A DNA stretch of 64,000 nt from G963923945 sp965199175. Its GTDB lineage: Bacteria > Pseudomonadota > Alphaproteobacteria > G963923945. The notes under the pieces are model-generated. The model was not told the DNA's origin. It made no database searches and was given only the letters and a program-made list of their open reading frames with translations. The stretch is taken from the NCBI GenBank assembly GCA_965199175.1, contig OZ240684.1, positions 1,116,001 to 1,180,000 of the forward strand, read 5' to 3'. A program made the position numbers and the translations under genes. This document shows positions 34,335 to 43,586 of the stretch, one piece after another (positions within the stretch are counted from its first letter, which is position 1; every line of letters begins with the position of its first letter).

Positions 34335-35606
34335 ATGAACAAGACCGGTAATGGAGATCCCAAAAACACCCTCTATTGTTCGTTTTGCGGCAAAAGCCAG
34401 CATGAGGTTCGCAAGCTGATTGCCGGCCCGACAGTATTCATCTGCGATGAATGTGTTGAGCTGTGTATGGATATCATCCGCGAGGAACATAAATCCACTT
34501 TGGTGAAATCTTCCGGCGGCGTACCAACACCTGGCGAAGTCAACAAAATTCTCAATGATTATGTGGTCGGGCAAGACCATGCCAAACGGGTTTTATCAGT
34601 AGCGGTTCATAACCATTATAAACGTCTGGCGCACGGAGGTAAGGCTGGCGATGTTGAGCTGGCTAAGTCGAATATTCTGCTGATTGGTCCGACCGGCTGT
34701 GGAAAAACTTTATTGGCCGAAACACTGGCCCGGATCATTGATGTCCCCTTCACGATGGCCGATGCGACCACTTTAACCGAAGCCGGTTATGTTGGCGAAG
34801 ATGTTGAAAATATTATCCTTAAATTGCTTCAGGCGGCTGATTATAATGTTGAACGGGCCCAACGCGGCATTGTCTATATTGATGAAGTCGATAAAATCAG
34901 CCGCAAATCTGATAATCCCTCAATCACGCGGGATGTTTCCGGCGAAGGCGTTCAGCAAGCTCTGCTCAAAATTATGGAGGGAACCATTGCTTCGGTGCCG
35001 CCTCAAGGTGGACGAAAACATCCACAGCAAGAATTCCTTCAGGTTGATACAACCAATATCTTATTTATTTGCGGGGGTGCTTTTTCTGGTCTTGATAAGA
35101 TTATTTCAGCCCGTGGTCAGGGATCCAGCATTGGTTTTGGTGCTGATGTCCGGAGTCCCGATGACCGTGCGACCGGGGATATCCTGCGTGGGGTTGAACC
35201 GGAAGATTTACTGAAATTTGGTTTGATTCCTGAATTTATTGGTCGTTTGCCTGTGGTTGCCACGCTCAATGATCTCGATGAATCTGCTTTGGTTAAGATT
35301 TTAACAAAGCCTAAAAATGCTTTGGTTAAGCAATATGCCCGCCTTTTTGAGCTGGAGGGGATCGCCCTTCAATTCGCTGAAGAAGCACTCCAGGCGATTG
35401 CCGATAAAGCCCTGTCCCGTAAGACCGGAGCCCGGGGGTTGCGCTCAATTATGGAACAAATTTTACTCGATACGATGTTTGATTTACCAAGCCTGGAAGG
35501 GGTTGAGAAAATCGTGATCAATCGCGAAGTGATTGAAGGCCGTGTACGGCCTTTACATATTTATACAGACCAGCGCCGGGATGCCCGCCCGCCGCTGGGA
35601 GCTTAA
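34335..35606 (+). CDS. clpX: ATP-dependent Clp protease ATP-binding subunit ClpX
   Basis: An AAA+ unfoldase that feeds ClpP. The N-terminal zinc-binding domain has C15/C18 and C37/C40 (YCSFCGK, ICDEC). Walker A is GPTGCGKT at 118-125 and Walker B is IVYIDEVDKI. The IGF-type ClpP-docking loop is recognisable as GSSIGFGADV. Its length of 423 is typical. The ATG has an AGAGG site 9 bases upstream. lon follows. Confidence 0.97.
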   Translation: MNKTGNGDPKNTLYCSFCGKSQHEVRKLIAGPTVFICDECVELCMDIIREEHKSTLVKSSGGVPTPGEVNKILNDYVVGQDHAKRVLSVAVHNHYKRLAHGGKAGDVELAKSNILLIGPTGCGKTLLAETLARIIDVPFTMADATTLTEAGYVGEDVENIILKLLQAADYNVERAQRGIVYIDEVDKISRKSDNPSITRDVSGEGVQQALLKIMEGTIASVPPQGGRKHPQQEFLQVDTTNILFICGGAFSGLDKIISARGQGSSIGFGADVRSPDDRATGDILRGVEPEDLLKFGLIPEFIGRLPVVATLNDLDESALVKILTKPKNALVKQYARLFELEGIALQFAEEALQAIADKALSRKTGARGLRSIMEQILLDTMFDLPSLEGVEKIVINREVIEGRVRPLHIYTDQRRDARPPLGA

Positions 35607-35631
35607 AAAATAACCGGGGAAAATAAAAACT

Positions 35632-35649
35632 CTGGTTTTTAAAAACCAG
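35632..35649. terminator. 18-bp perfect palindrome after clpX
   Basis: The sequence ctggtttttaaaaaccag at 35632-35649 is self-complementary and lies 26 bp past the clpX stop. T and A tracts surround it, so it may act as a weak terminator on either strand. Confidence 0.45.
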
Positions 35650-35772
35650 AAGCTTAAAAAAACGTCTGTTTGCGCACCGGGGGATTGATTTTTTCGGTTT
35701 GGGTACCACATTGAAGGTTCACAAGGTACAAAGAACACAGGATACGAAGAATACTATGAGGAGCATATCATA

Positions 35773-38184
35773 ATGGTTGAGGAAGCTGCGTCTAAATTTT
35801 TTCCTGTCCTGCCGTTGCGGGATATTGTCGTTTTTCCTCATATGATTGTTCCTTTGTTTGTCGGGCGGGAGAAATCTGTTCTGGCCCTTGAGAATGTGAT
35901 GAAAGAGGATAAGCAGCTTTTGCTGGTTACCCAAAAGAATGCGAGCCAGGACGACCCGGGGCCTGAAGATATTTACGATGTTGGGGTTATTGGCTCGGTA
36001 CTTCAGCTGCTCAAGCTGCCTGATGGCACGGTCAAGGTATTGGTTGAAGGGGGAGAGCGTGCGCGTATCCTGAGTTATGTCGGCCAGGAGGATTTCTTTC
36101 AGGTCCATGCCGATAGTATCGAAGAAACCGAAGAAGACTCCAAGGAGCTGGAAGCCCTGTCACGTTCGGTGATTTCTCAGTTTGAGCATTACATCAAGCT
36201 CAACCGTAAAATTCCCCCCGAAGTTTTGGTCTCTATCAACCAAATTGATGCTCCGGATAAACTGGCCGATACCATTGCGTCTCATCTGGTTTTGAAAATC
36301 TCTGAAAAGCAGGATTTATTGCAGACTGTTTCGGTGACTGAGCGTCTTGAGAAAATTTACGCCGGTATGGAGTCCGAGATTGGGGTTCTCCAGGTTGAGA
36401 AACGTATCCGCAACCGGGTCAAGCGGCAAATGGACAAGACCCAGCGTGAATATTATCTCAATGAGCAGCTGAAAGCCATCCATAAGGAGCTGGGCGAGAT
36501 TGATGAAGGTAAGGATGAAATTTCTGAGATTGAGGATCGGATCAGGAATTCGCGTCTGAGTAAGGATGCCCGGGAAAAAGCCCAGTCCGAAGTCAAAAAA
36601 CTTTGTTCAATGAGCCCCATGTCGGCTGAAGCAACTGTTGTGCGTAATTATCTTGACTGGCTTTTGGGTGTTCCCTGGAAAAAACGCAGCCGTTCCAAAT
36701 ATGACCTCAAACAAGCCCGCGATATTCTGGATCGTGATCATTACGGCCTGGAAAAAGTGAAAGAACGTATCCTTGAGTATCTTGCTGTGCAGTTACGGGT
36801 CCGCAAAGTCAAAGGTCCTATTTTATGCCTCGTGGGTCCGCCTGGGGTCGGCAAGACGTCACTGGGTAAATCGATTGCCCGGGCGACAGGACGTAAATTC
36901 GTTCGTATGTCTCTTGGCGGCGTACGTGATGAATCCGAAATTCGTGGTCATCGCCGGACCTATATTGGTTCGATGCCCGGCAAAATTATTCAGGGTATGA
37001 AGAAAGCCAAAACGTCCAATCCGCTTTTCCTTCTTGATGAGGTCGATAAGCTCGGGGCTGACTGGCGTGGTGATCCGACCTCGGCCTTGCTTGAAGTCCT
37101 TGATCCTGAACAAAATTCCGCGTTCAACGACCACTATCTTGAGGTCGATTATGACCTTTCTGATGTCATGTTCGTGACCACAGCCAACAGCTTGCGGATG
37201 CCTCAGCCTTTATTGGACCGGATGGAGGTTATTCGGATCTCCGGCTATACCGAAGATGAAAAAGTCGAAATTGCCAAACGCCACCTGATCCCCAAACAAG
37301 TTAAAGACCATGGCCTTAAGAAAAATGAGTGGTCCTTATCCGATTCGGCTGTCCGGGGATTGATCCGCTATTATTCCCGTGAGGCCGGCGTGCGCAATCT
37401 GGAGCGTGAAATTGCCAACCTGGCACGCAAGGGAATCAAAGATGTGCTGATGGGGAATCGTCGCAAGGTTGCGATTACCTTGCGTAACCTGAACAAATAT
37501 GCCGGGGTGCGCCGGTACCGGTATGGGGAAGCTGAGGAAGAAAATCTCGTTGGTGTCACCACCGGTCTGGCCTGGACCGAAGTCGGTGGTGAATTGCTCT
37601 CGGTTGAGGCCGTTTTGATGCCCGGTAAGGGAAAAGCCACCTATACAGGAAAACTGGGTGATGTCATGAAAGAATCGGTGCAGGCAGCTCAGAGTTATGT
37701 GCGCTCGCGGGCGGTTGAATTCGGGATTGAACCCCCGTTATTCGATAAACGTGATATTCATATCCATGTCCCTGAAGGGGCGACACCCAAGGATGGTCCA
37801 TCAGCTGGTGTTGCGATGTGCACGTCTATCGTATCGGCAATGACCGGTATTCCGGTTCAAAAAGACGTTGCAATGACCGGGGAAATCACATTGCGTGGCC
37901 GGGTTTTGCCGATTGGTGGTTTAAAAGAAAAACTGCTGGCGGCTTTACGCGGAGGCATCAAGACGGTTATCATTCCGGCAGAAAATGAGAAAGATCTGGC
38001 CGAAATTCCCGATAATGTGAAGCGTGGCCTGAATATTATACCGGTTGCTTCGGCCGGGGAAATTCTGGAAAAGGCTTTGGTGCGGCCATTGGTCCCGATT
38101 ACATGGGATGAGGAAGAGTCCGCATCATCGGCCTTGCCTGAATCAATTCAGGAGGATAATCAGGATCCTCTGATCACCCATTGA
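35773..38184 (+). CDS. lon: ATP-dependent protease Lon
   Basis: An AAA+ serine protease that removes misfolded and regulatory proteins. The 803-residue protein has the N-terminal LON substrate domain (LPLRDIVVFPHMIVPLFVGR), a coiled-coil region, Walker A GPPGVGKTSLG, sensor and arginine-finger regions, and the C-terminal protease domain with catalytic Ser in TPKDGPSAGVAM and Lys in GGLKEKLLAA. The start ATG has GAGGAG about 10 bases upstream. A short acidic tail follows ITWDEEE. The clpP-clpX-lon-hup order is conserved in alphaproteobacteria. Confidence 0.97.
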   Translation: MVEEAASKFFPVLPLRDIVVFPHMIVPLFVGREKSVLALENVMKEDKQLLLVTQKNASQDDPGPEDIYDVGVIGSVLQLLKLPDGTVKVLVEGGERARILSYVGQEDFFQVHADSIEETEEDSKELEALSRSVISQFEHYIKLNRKIPPEVLVSINQIDAPDKLADTIASHLVLKISEKQDLLQTVSVTERLEKIYAGMESEIGVLQVEKRIRNRVKRQMDKTQREYYLNEQLKAIHKELGEIDEGKDEISEIEDRIRNSRLSKDAREKAQSEVKKLCSMSPMSAEATVVRNYLDWLLGVPWKKRSRSKYDLKQARDILDRDHYGLEKVKERILEYLAVQLRVRKVKGPILCLVGPPGVGKTSLGKSIARATGRKFVRMSLGGVRDESEIRGHRRTYIGSMPGKIIQGMKKAKTSNPLFLLDEVDKLGADWRGDPTSALLEVLDPEQNSAFNDHYLEVDYDLSDVMFVTTANSLRMPQPLLDRMEVIRISGYTEDEKVEIAKRHLIPKQVKDHGLKKNEWSLSDSAVRGLIRYYSREAGVRNLEREIANLARKGIKDVLMGNRRKVAITLRNLNKYAGVRRYRYGEAEEENLVGVTTGLAWTEVGGELLSVEAVLMPGKGKATYTGKLGDVMKESVQAAQSYVRSRAVEFGIEPPLFDKRDIHIHVPEGATPKDGPSAGVAMCTSIVSAMTGIPVQKDVAMTGEITLRGRVLPIGGLKEKLLAALRGGIKTVIIPAENEKDLAEIPDNVKRGLNIIPVASAGEILEKALVRPLVPITWDEEESASSALPESIQEDNQDPLITH

Positions 38185-38472
38185 TGAATGGTTCAGGCGA
38201 TAACCGAAAGCCTTTTGATGTCACTTTTGATATCGGGTTAATGCGCAAAAATTCGATGAACAAAAGGGCCATCAGGGAGTGAAAAAGGTTTATGAAGGGA
38301 AAGAAGGGACAAATTTGACTTATTTTCCTGGCATTATGGGCTAAATGGCATTGACGACCTGGATTCTTAAGTCTTACACTGGCCCCCATTCTTAGATTGG
38401 CTGTTTGGCCACCGATATGCGTATGTTTCTGTTATTTTTGTGTTCTCGACTTTTTAGAAAGGGGGGTATTTC

Positions 38473-38745
38473 GTGAATAAGAATGATTTGATTGCTGCTG
38501 TTGCTTCGGCTTCCGGCTTATCCAAGGCTGACGCTGCGCAAGCGGTTGATGCGACATTTTCGCAGATTACGTCAACCTTAAAAGGGGGAGGAGAAGTTCG
38601 CCTTGTTGGTTTTGGGACTTTCAGTGTTTCCAGGCGACGGGCCTCACAAGGGCGCAACCCTCAAACAGGGGCGCCAATCCAAATTCCCGCTTCGACGGTA
38701 CCGAAATTCAAACCCGGTAAATCTTTGAAAGAAGCGGTTAACTAA
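38473..38745 (+). CDS. hupB: HU-family DNA-binding protein
   Basis: A small nucleoid-associated protein of 90 residues that bends DNA. It begins MNKNDLIAAVA and has the HU signature in the DNA-contacting arm region (GFGTFSVSRRRASQGRNPQTG) with the tip motif IQIPAS, then VPKFKPGKSLKEAVN. The start is GTG at 38473 with a GGGG site upstream. It lies downstream of lon with a 288-bp spacer and is followed by a strong terminator. Confidence 0.96.
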   Translation: MNKNDLIAAVASASGLSKADAAQAVDATFSQITSTLKGGGEVRLVGFGTFSVSRRRASQGRNPQTGAPIQIPASTVPKFKPGKSLKEAVN

Positions 38746-38763
38746 AGTTTTGAAGGGTAAGCT

Positions 38764-38794
38764 GGGCGATCTTTCAGATCGCCCACTCTCTTTT
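38764..38794 (+). terminator. rho-independent terminator after hupB
   Basis: A perfect 9-bp stem GGGCGATCT/AGATCGCCC with loop TTC (38764-38784) is followed by the T-rich tail actctctttt. It lies 18 bp past the hupB stop and separates hupB from tRNA-Val. Confidence 0.88.
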
Positions 38795-38822
38795 GCTGGT
38801 CAGGATCTCATTGATTGAGAAA

Positions 38823-38898
38823 GGGCGGTTAGCTCAGCTGGGAGAGCGTCTCGTTTACACCGAGGATGTCGGCGGTTCGATCCCGTCACCGCCTACCA
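38823..38898 (+). tRNA. tRNA-Val (anticodon TAC)
   Basis: A 76-nt tRNA with encoded CCA. The acceptor GGGCGGT pairs with ACCGCCT (first pair G-T wobble), the D-arm is AGCTCAGCTGGGAGAGC, anticodon loop TTTACAC gives TAC, and the T-arm is GGTTCGATCC. It borders the gene-poor region to the right. Confidence 0.96.
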
Positions 38899-39199
38899 TA
38901 TTTTGAAGAAAATCAATATAAATCAAAAGCTTAGGCAAAACGCGCCCCATGTCAGTATCTAATCCTGGAACAGTTTTGCCAATCAGTAATTTTCAGGGTG
39001 TTCATGGCTTCTGCCGCCATGTTCTACCGCTCAGCCCCTGAATATGTATTTCGGACGTTTGGGCCTGAGTGATCCATGAATTGCCATTATCCTGGCTTGG
39101 TCCATGTTGGTCCCCAATCATCCCATGCCAGATATGCCAGCCGACAGATCTGGCTGGAGGCCAAATTTAAAACAGCTTGATAAAGAAAGGCGGCCCGCT

Positions 39200-39435
39200 A
39201 TTGGTTCACAGCCGGTCTGAGTGGGGAGCCTGTGCTCCTGCCGTTTTGACTATTGATGCTCTGAAACTCTGGCCAAATAGGGTTGGGGACTATCCCACAA
39301 ACATCCTTCACCGTCATATTGGTTCACAGCCGGTCTGAGTGGGGAGTCTGTGCTCCTGCCGTTTTGACTATTGATGCTCTGAAACTCTGGCCCAATAGGG
39401 TTGGGAACTATCCCACAAACATCCTTCACCGTAAG
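39200..39435. repeat. 118-bp tandem duplication
   Basis: Two copies at 39200-39317 and 39318-39435 start attggttcacagccggtctg and end near catccttcaccgt. About three substitutions separate them, so the duplication is recent. The period is not a multiple of three, so the minus-strand frame changes phase between copies. Confidence 0.95.
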
Positions 39436-39436
39436 T

Positions 39437-39591
39437 CCCGTCCAATCACGAATCATTGCGTATTCAGCCTGGGCCAGCCAATCTTTGGCTTTTTTTTGTG
39501 TCGGAAAGGGTTTTGATGAACGCTGTTTGTTCCGGGATATTTGGTTTTTCTGAATGCTCAGGCACCGGCTTTGAAACTGGCCAAAACCAAT
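39437..39591 (-). pseudogene. possible integrase (tyrosine recombinase) N-terminal fragment
   Basis: The minus strand reads, from a TGA at 39592-39594 onward, a frame containing KQRSSKPFPTQKKAKDWLAQ and AEYAMIRDW. This resembles the arm-type DNA-binding domain of phage and island integrases (pattern SKTF-T-K-A--WL--QE). It has no start codon of its own at the beginning of the frame and no catalytic domain; downstream the frame runs into the 118-bp duplication and ends at 39250. The assignment is by resemblance only. Confidence 0.4.
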
Positions 39592-39881
39592 TCAGCCACA
39601 ATCAATCATACGTCACTGATTCGTCATGCTTTGTCAGTTTTTGATTTTTTTGATCTTTTTTGAGAGCCGGGTCGCTTAATCCTTATCTCTGCAAACCAGA
39701 GTCCTGAGGGTGTTTTCCTGAACGATGCCATAGCATGTGATTCGTACTTGATTCGGAATCATACGTTAAATTCTCTTTTTTAAGCACGGAAAAGCACGAA
39801 GGCGCGGGGGGAGACATTAACCTTTAATTAACTGTTTCTTCACGATTTTTCTCTAAAACGCACAACCGGATAAAGTGGGGA

Positions 39882-39966
39882 TGGTGCGGGCGGAGGGACT
39901 TGAACCCCCACGGCCAAAGCCACCGGTTCCTAAAACCGGCGCGTCTACCAATTTCGCCACGCCCGC
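39882..39966 (-). tRNA. tRNA-Leu (anticodon TAG)
   Basis: An 85-nt class II tRNA on the minus strand with encoded CCA. The acceptor GCGGGCG pairs with CGCCCGC, the anticodon arm CCGGT/ACCGG holds loop TTTAGGA (anticodon TAG, reading CUA/CUG), and the T-arm is GGGTTCAAGTCCC. Confidence 0.97.
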
Positions 39967-40197
39967 CCACCGTTCTCCCACCATTCTGGCCTCCGGGAAT
40001 CGACCCGGGAACGAACAAACGCCCCTATATCATCCAAAATCAAGGCTGGCAAACCAGACACCATTCTTTCGGCACAAATATCTCCTCAATCATCAAGGCA
40101 TTTCATTGATCACCAACATCTGTCGGCCCATAACCATCCGGATTGCCGATGATCTGCTTAAAACCGGTTAATCAGTACAATCAACAGCACGCCTCTA

Positions 40198-41733
40198 TCA
40201 AAGAACAGAACGGGAATCAGAAAGCCGCCGGGACCCCAAAATATCACGCAAAACAACCGGGATGCCAGGCGGTATATCCTCAGCAATCATACCGATACCA
40301 TGACTGTGCGCGACCGCACCATGAATCCAGACTCCCGCACAAGCCGCTTCAAACCCCGGCATTGACTGAGCCAGCAAACCACCAATCAAACCCGCCAAAA
40401 CATCCCCCGAACCACCGGTTGCCAGCCAGGGCGGTGCATTGGCATTGATGACAGCCCGCCCATCGGGAGCTGCTATCACAGTGTCACTGCCTTTGAGAAC
40501 AATCACCGCCCCGGATTCCTGAGCAGCTTTCCGGGCCCGGGATAATTTTCCATCCCTCGAATCAATAACACCCCCAAATAAACGGGAAAATTCTCCCTCA
40601 TGAGGGGTCATAATACAGGCCGGACAGCTTTTCTGAATAGCCGCGAAAAGCTCAGATGGTGAATCGGCAAAAACAGTCAAAGCATCGGCATCAAGAACAC
40701 AAGGTTGGCCGGTTTTGAGGACAGCCAGAACATGATCCCGGACCTGGTCGCTCAGGCCATTTCCCGGACCAACAAGATATCCGGTGTGCCGTTTCCCGGC
40801 GAGAAGAGATTGCCTCTGATCGGGAGTGTCAAGCGGACATGTCAGAACGCCGGGATCAAGCGCATACAGGGACAGAGCAGCCGATGGAACCGCCAACCGA
40901 ATCAGGCTCAGACCACTCCGGCGGGCGGCCCGGGCAGCCAAACGGGCAGCACCACTCATCTCAGAGCCACCGAAAATCACCAGGAATCCCCGATGATATT
41001 TATGATCAAAAGGCCCTGGAAATGGCAGCATATCACGCCATAAATCGGGATGATTAAGCCATTGGCGTGGCCTGACAGCACATAAAGCAGATTCGGGAAT
41101 ACCGATATCAGCAACCAGCAAACGTCCGCAGGCAAGGCGTCCGGGTAAGAGATAATGACCGGGCTTTGCCAACCCAAACGTCACTGTCACTGTAGCCGGA
41201 CAGACCGTACCACGCTCAAGACCGCTATCCCCATCCAAACCACTTGGCATATCAGCAGCCACCACCCGAACCGGCAAACCGGCAACCTGTTCGAGCAGTC
41301 TGGCCGCATCGCCAGACACCCGACGCGATAAACCAGCACCAAAGACAGCATCCACAACCACTGCTGCAGCCAATAATTTTTCTTCTATCGCGGCATAATC
41401 CAGGACCGGACCCGACCATTGATCAGCAGCGCGCGCCGCATCACCGGTTAAATCATCGCGATTCCCCAGTAAAGCCAAATCCAGATCACGCCCGGATTGC
41501 GACAAGAAATGGGCCGCAACAAAACCATCCCCACCATTGTTTCCTGGTCCACACAAAACAACCACCGGCCCCTCAGGGGATACATCCATGACAGCATCCG
41601 CCAGGGCATGGCCGGCAGCCATCATCAGATCAAATGACCGGATTCCGAGATTTTCAGCCTCAGCATCCGCAGCGGCTGCCTGAGCAACATCAAGAAGAGC
41701 ATGCGTAAGCAAATATGTGTCATTTTCAGACAC
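40198..41733 (-). CDS. nnr: bifunctional NAD(P)H-hydrate repair enzyme (epimerase and dehydratase)
   Basis: This enzyme repairs damaged NADHX/NADPHX. The N-terminal YjeF epimerase domain (about 1-215) has CGPGNNGGDGF and MPSGLDGDSG motifs. The C-terminal ribokinase-like dehydratase domain (about 225-500) has VGPGNGLS, TPHEGEFSRLFG and the nucleotide-binding WLATGGSGDVLAG. Length of 511 is typical. The start is GTG at 41733, with GGAG about 8 bases upstream. It is divergent from bioB. Confidence 0.93.
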   Translation of the reverse strand: MSENDTYLLTHALLDVAQAAAADAEAENLGIRSFDLMMAAGHALADAVMDVSPEGPVVVLCGPGNNGGDGFVAAHFLSQSGRDLDLALLGNRDDLTGDAARAADQWSGPVLDYAAIEEKLLAAAVVVDAVFGAGLSRRVSGDAARLLEQVAGLPVRVVAADMPSGLDGDSGLERGTVCPATVTVTFGLAKPGHYLLPGRLACGRLLVADIGIPESALCAVRPRQWLNHPDLWRDMLPFPGPFDHKYHRGFLVIFGGSEMSGAARLAARAARRSGLSLIRLAVPSAALSLYALDPGVLTCPLDTPDQRQSLLAGKRHTGYLVGPGNGLSDQVRDHVLAVLKTGQPCVLDADALTVFADSPSELFAAIQKSCPACIMTPHEGEFSRLFGGVIDSRDGKLSRARKAAQESGAVIVLKGSDTVIAAPDGRAVINANAPPWLATGGSGDVLAGLIGGLLAQSMPGFEAACAGVWIHGAVAHSHGIGMIAEDIPPGIPVVLRDILGSRRLSDSRSVL

Positions 41734-41902
41734 CGCATGTCTCCGCGTGATTGGTATCGGGAATTGGGCGTTGCAGCATGATACTGATCAATTTACTCTG
41801 GATCTTCATGATGGGATATTCATGATTGAATCTGTTTAAATTTTTCTCCTGAGCCTCTTTTTTTCTTTAAACCGGCTGCTTTAATCAATAAACCAAAATA
41901 CC

Positions 41903-42937
41903 ATGTCGCTGAACTCTGATAAGAACTCTGGTAAGAACCTCGATAAAATGTCTCATAAATCTTCTCAGGCCCCTATTCGCCATGACTGGCAGATTGACGA
42001 AATTCTGGATATGCTGAACGGGCCTTTGGATGATCTTATCCTGCATGCTCAATCAGTCCACCGGGTTCATCACCCCAACCGCGATGTCCAGCTGGCCAGC
42101 CTGCTGAGTATCAAAACCGGAGGCTGCCCGGAAGATTGCGCATATTGCCCTCAATCAGCTCATTATAACACCGGCCTTGCGAAAGAATCCTTACTCGACC
42201 GCAAGGCGGTTGCTGCTGCTGCCCGGAAGGCTCAACAAGCCGGGGCAACGCGTTTTTGTATGGGTGCGGCCTGGCGACGAGTCAAAGACGGGCCGGAATT
42301 TGATTCGGTCCTTGATATGGTGCGTGATGTGCGGGCCCTGGGGATGGAGGCTTGTGTAACCCTGGGGATGCTGACGCAACAACAAGCCCAGCGTCTGGCC
42401 GAAGCCGGGCTGACGGCTTATAATCATAATCTGGACACCAGCCCGGAATTTTACGACAGCATCATCACAACCCGGGACTATAATCAGCGTCTTGAAACCT
42501 TACGCCATGCCCGTCATGCCGGGCTTGATCTGTGTTGTGGCGGGATCATTGGCCTTGGTGAAAGCCCCAAAGATCGCGCACATATGATCCAGATACTGGC
42601 TCAGTTTGATCCGCATCCCGAAAGTGTCCCCATCAATGCTTTGGTGCGCGCGTCAGGGACCCCTCTTGCTGACCGACCACCGGTCGATCCTCTTGATATG
42701 GTTCGCCTGTGTGCGGTTGCACGCATCACCATGCCTGAAACCCGGGTCCGCTTATCAGCCGGAAGACAGGAATTAAGCCGCGAAGCCCAGGTTCTTTGCT
42801 TTCTGGCCGGAGCCAACTCAATCTTCTATGGCGATACATTACTCACCACTGACAATCCCGATACAGAGCAAGATCTGGCTTTGCTCAAAGACATGGGATT
42901 AACACCTGCTATCAAACACCAAACCCATCCCGTCTAA
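41903..42937 (+). CDS. bioB: biotin synthase
   Basis: A radical-SAM enzyme that inserts sulfur into dethiobiotin in the last step of biotin synthesis. The 4Fe-4S SAM cluster motif is CPEDCAYC at 75-82. YNHNLDTSPEFY, GGIIGLGES and FLAGANSIFYGDTLLTT are family blocks. The first 20 residues are low complexity and contain a 12-bp DNA repeat (41915-41950); an internal ATG at 41948 (MSHKSS) is an alternative start. No other bio genes are nearby. Confidence 0.96.
   Translation: MSLNSDKNSGKNLDKMSHKSSQAPIRHDWQIDEILDMLNGPLDDLILHAQSVHRVHHPNRDVQLASLLSIKTGGCPEDCAYCPQSAHYNTGLAKESLLDRKAVAAAARKAQQAGATRFCMGAAWRRVKDGPEFDSVLDMVRDVRALGMEACVTLGMLTQQQAQRLAEAGLTAYNHNLDTSPEFYDSIITTRDYNQRLETLRHARHAGLDLCCGGIIGLGESPKDRAHMIQILAQFDPHPESVPINALVRASGTPLADRPPVDPLDMVRLCAVARITMPETRVRLSAGRQELSREAQVLCFLAGANSIFYGDTLLTTDNPDTEQDLALLKDMGLTPAIKHQTHPV
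41915..41950. repeat. 12-bp in-frame repeat in the bioB N-terminus
   Basis: The unit tctgataagaac occurs at 41915-41926, 41927-41938 (one mismatch) and 41939-41950 (degenerate), encoding SDKN-SGKN-LDKM. Confidence 0.8.
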
Positions 42938-43079
42938 ACAGACCTACAAACATCATAACTGTGGCCAGACAACTGAACTTTTAAGCCAGAAAACACGAGA
43001 GAGTGACAAAAAATGATGAGTCACTGACGGCAGTCCCGATGAACACCGGTTTGAGAATCTGTCTCCTGAATCGACCGTC

Positions 43080-43574
43080 TTATTTTTTCTCATCTAAATC
43101 ATCTAAGTCGTCTAAATCATCTGAATCGGAGAGTTGGGTCTTCAAACCCTCACCCCAGGTCTCAGTCAGCCTCTGCTGATGCTTTTGCAGGGAACTGATT
43201 TTATATTTCCACATATTCACAACATAAGATGAAACCACACGCGGGAAAATACCGTAGAAAATCCAGCCCACTGCTGCCCCACATAAAACAGTGAGCCAAA
43301 CCACCGGATACGCAATAATATTGATTGCCTCAGTAAGGCCGTTGCCACCATCCCATAGCTGAAAAATAAACGGCATCACAGCAGCCAAATTGGTTGAAAA
43401 AACACAAATACTCAGATAACGGCTACGTTTATAAGGATCGACCATATAAGCAACCAGGGTCGGAATCAGAGCAAAACAAAGCACAATCATCGTTGGCAGG
43501 GCAAAAACCAGGCCAGCCGTCAACGCAACACTGCCCAAAAACCGGATACGTTGGCGAAGAGAGCTTTCTTTCAC
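43080..43574 (-). CDS. membrane protein of unknown function, partner of the kinase-like gene
   Basis: A 164-residue protein with about four predicted transmembrane helices: about 11-33, 33-48, 52-75 and 82-110. The C-terminal part is cytoplasmic-looking and ends in a strongly acidic DDLDDLDDLDEKK tail encoded by a 9-bp DNA repeat. The start is GTG at 43574 with GGGGGC just upstream. It begins 12 bp after the pseudokinase-like gene stop, so the two are co-transcribed. I do not recognise the family. Confidence 0.75.
   Translation of the reverse strand: MKESSLRQRIRFLGSVALTAGLVFALPTMIVLCFALIPTLVAYMVDPYKRSRYLSICVFSTNLAAVMPFIFQLWDGGNGLTEAINIIAYPVVWLTVLCGAAVGWIFYGIFPRVVSSYVVNMWKYKISSLQKHQQRLTETWGEGLKTQLSDSDDLDDLDDLDEKK
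43092..43127. repeat. 9-bp in-frame repeat in an acidic tail
   Basis: Four copies of a 9-bp unit (atctaaatc and variants) at 43092, 43101, 43110 and 43119 encode the repeated Asp-Asp-Leu tail of the membrane protein. Confidence 0.88.
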
Positions 43575-43586
43575 AATGCCCCCGAC

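Larger units (their letters stand above)
38899..39881. other. gene-poor region between tRNA-Val and tRNA-Leu
   Basis: This is 983 bp without an intact gene, unlike the dense surroundings. It contains a tRNA-like inverted structure at 38994-39042, a 118-bp tandem duplication at 39200-39435, and a minus-strand fragment at 39437-39591 resembling the N-terminus of a tyrosine recombinase. Two tRNA genes flank it. This is consistent with a decayed integrated element, but no att repeats were found by eye. Confidence 0.5.

Noticed and set aside
39250..39456. 68-codon minus-strand frame crossing the 118-bp duplication as a gene
   Set aside because: Its second half is the out-of-phase second copy of the duplication. 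Only the part upstream resembles a protein family, so it was described as a fragment.
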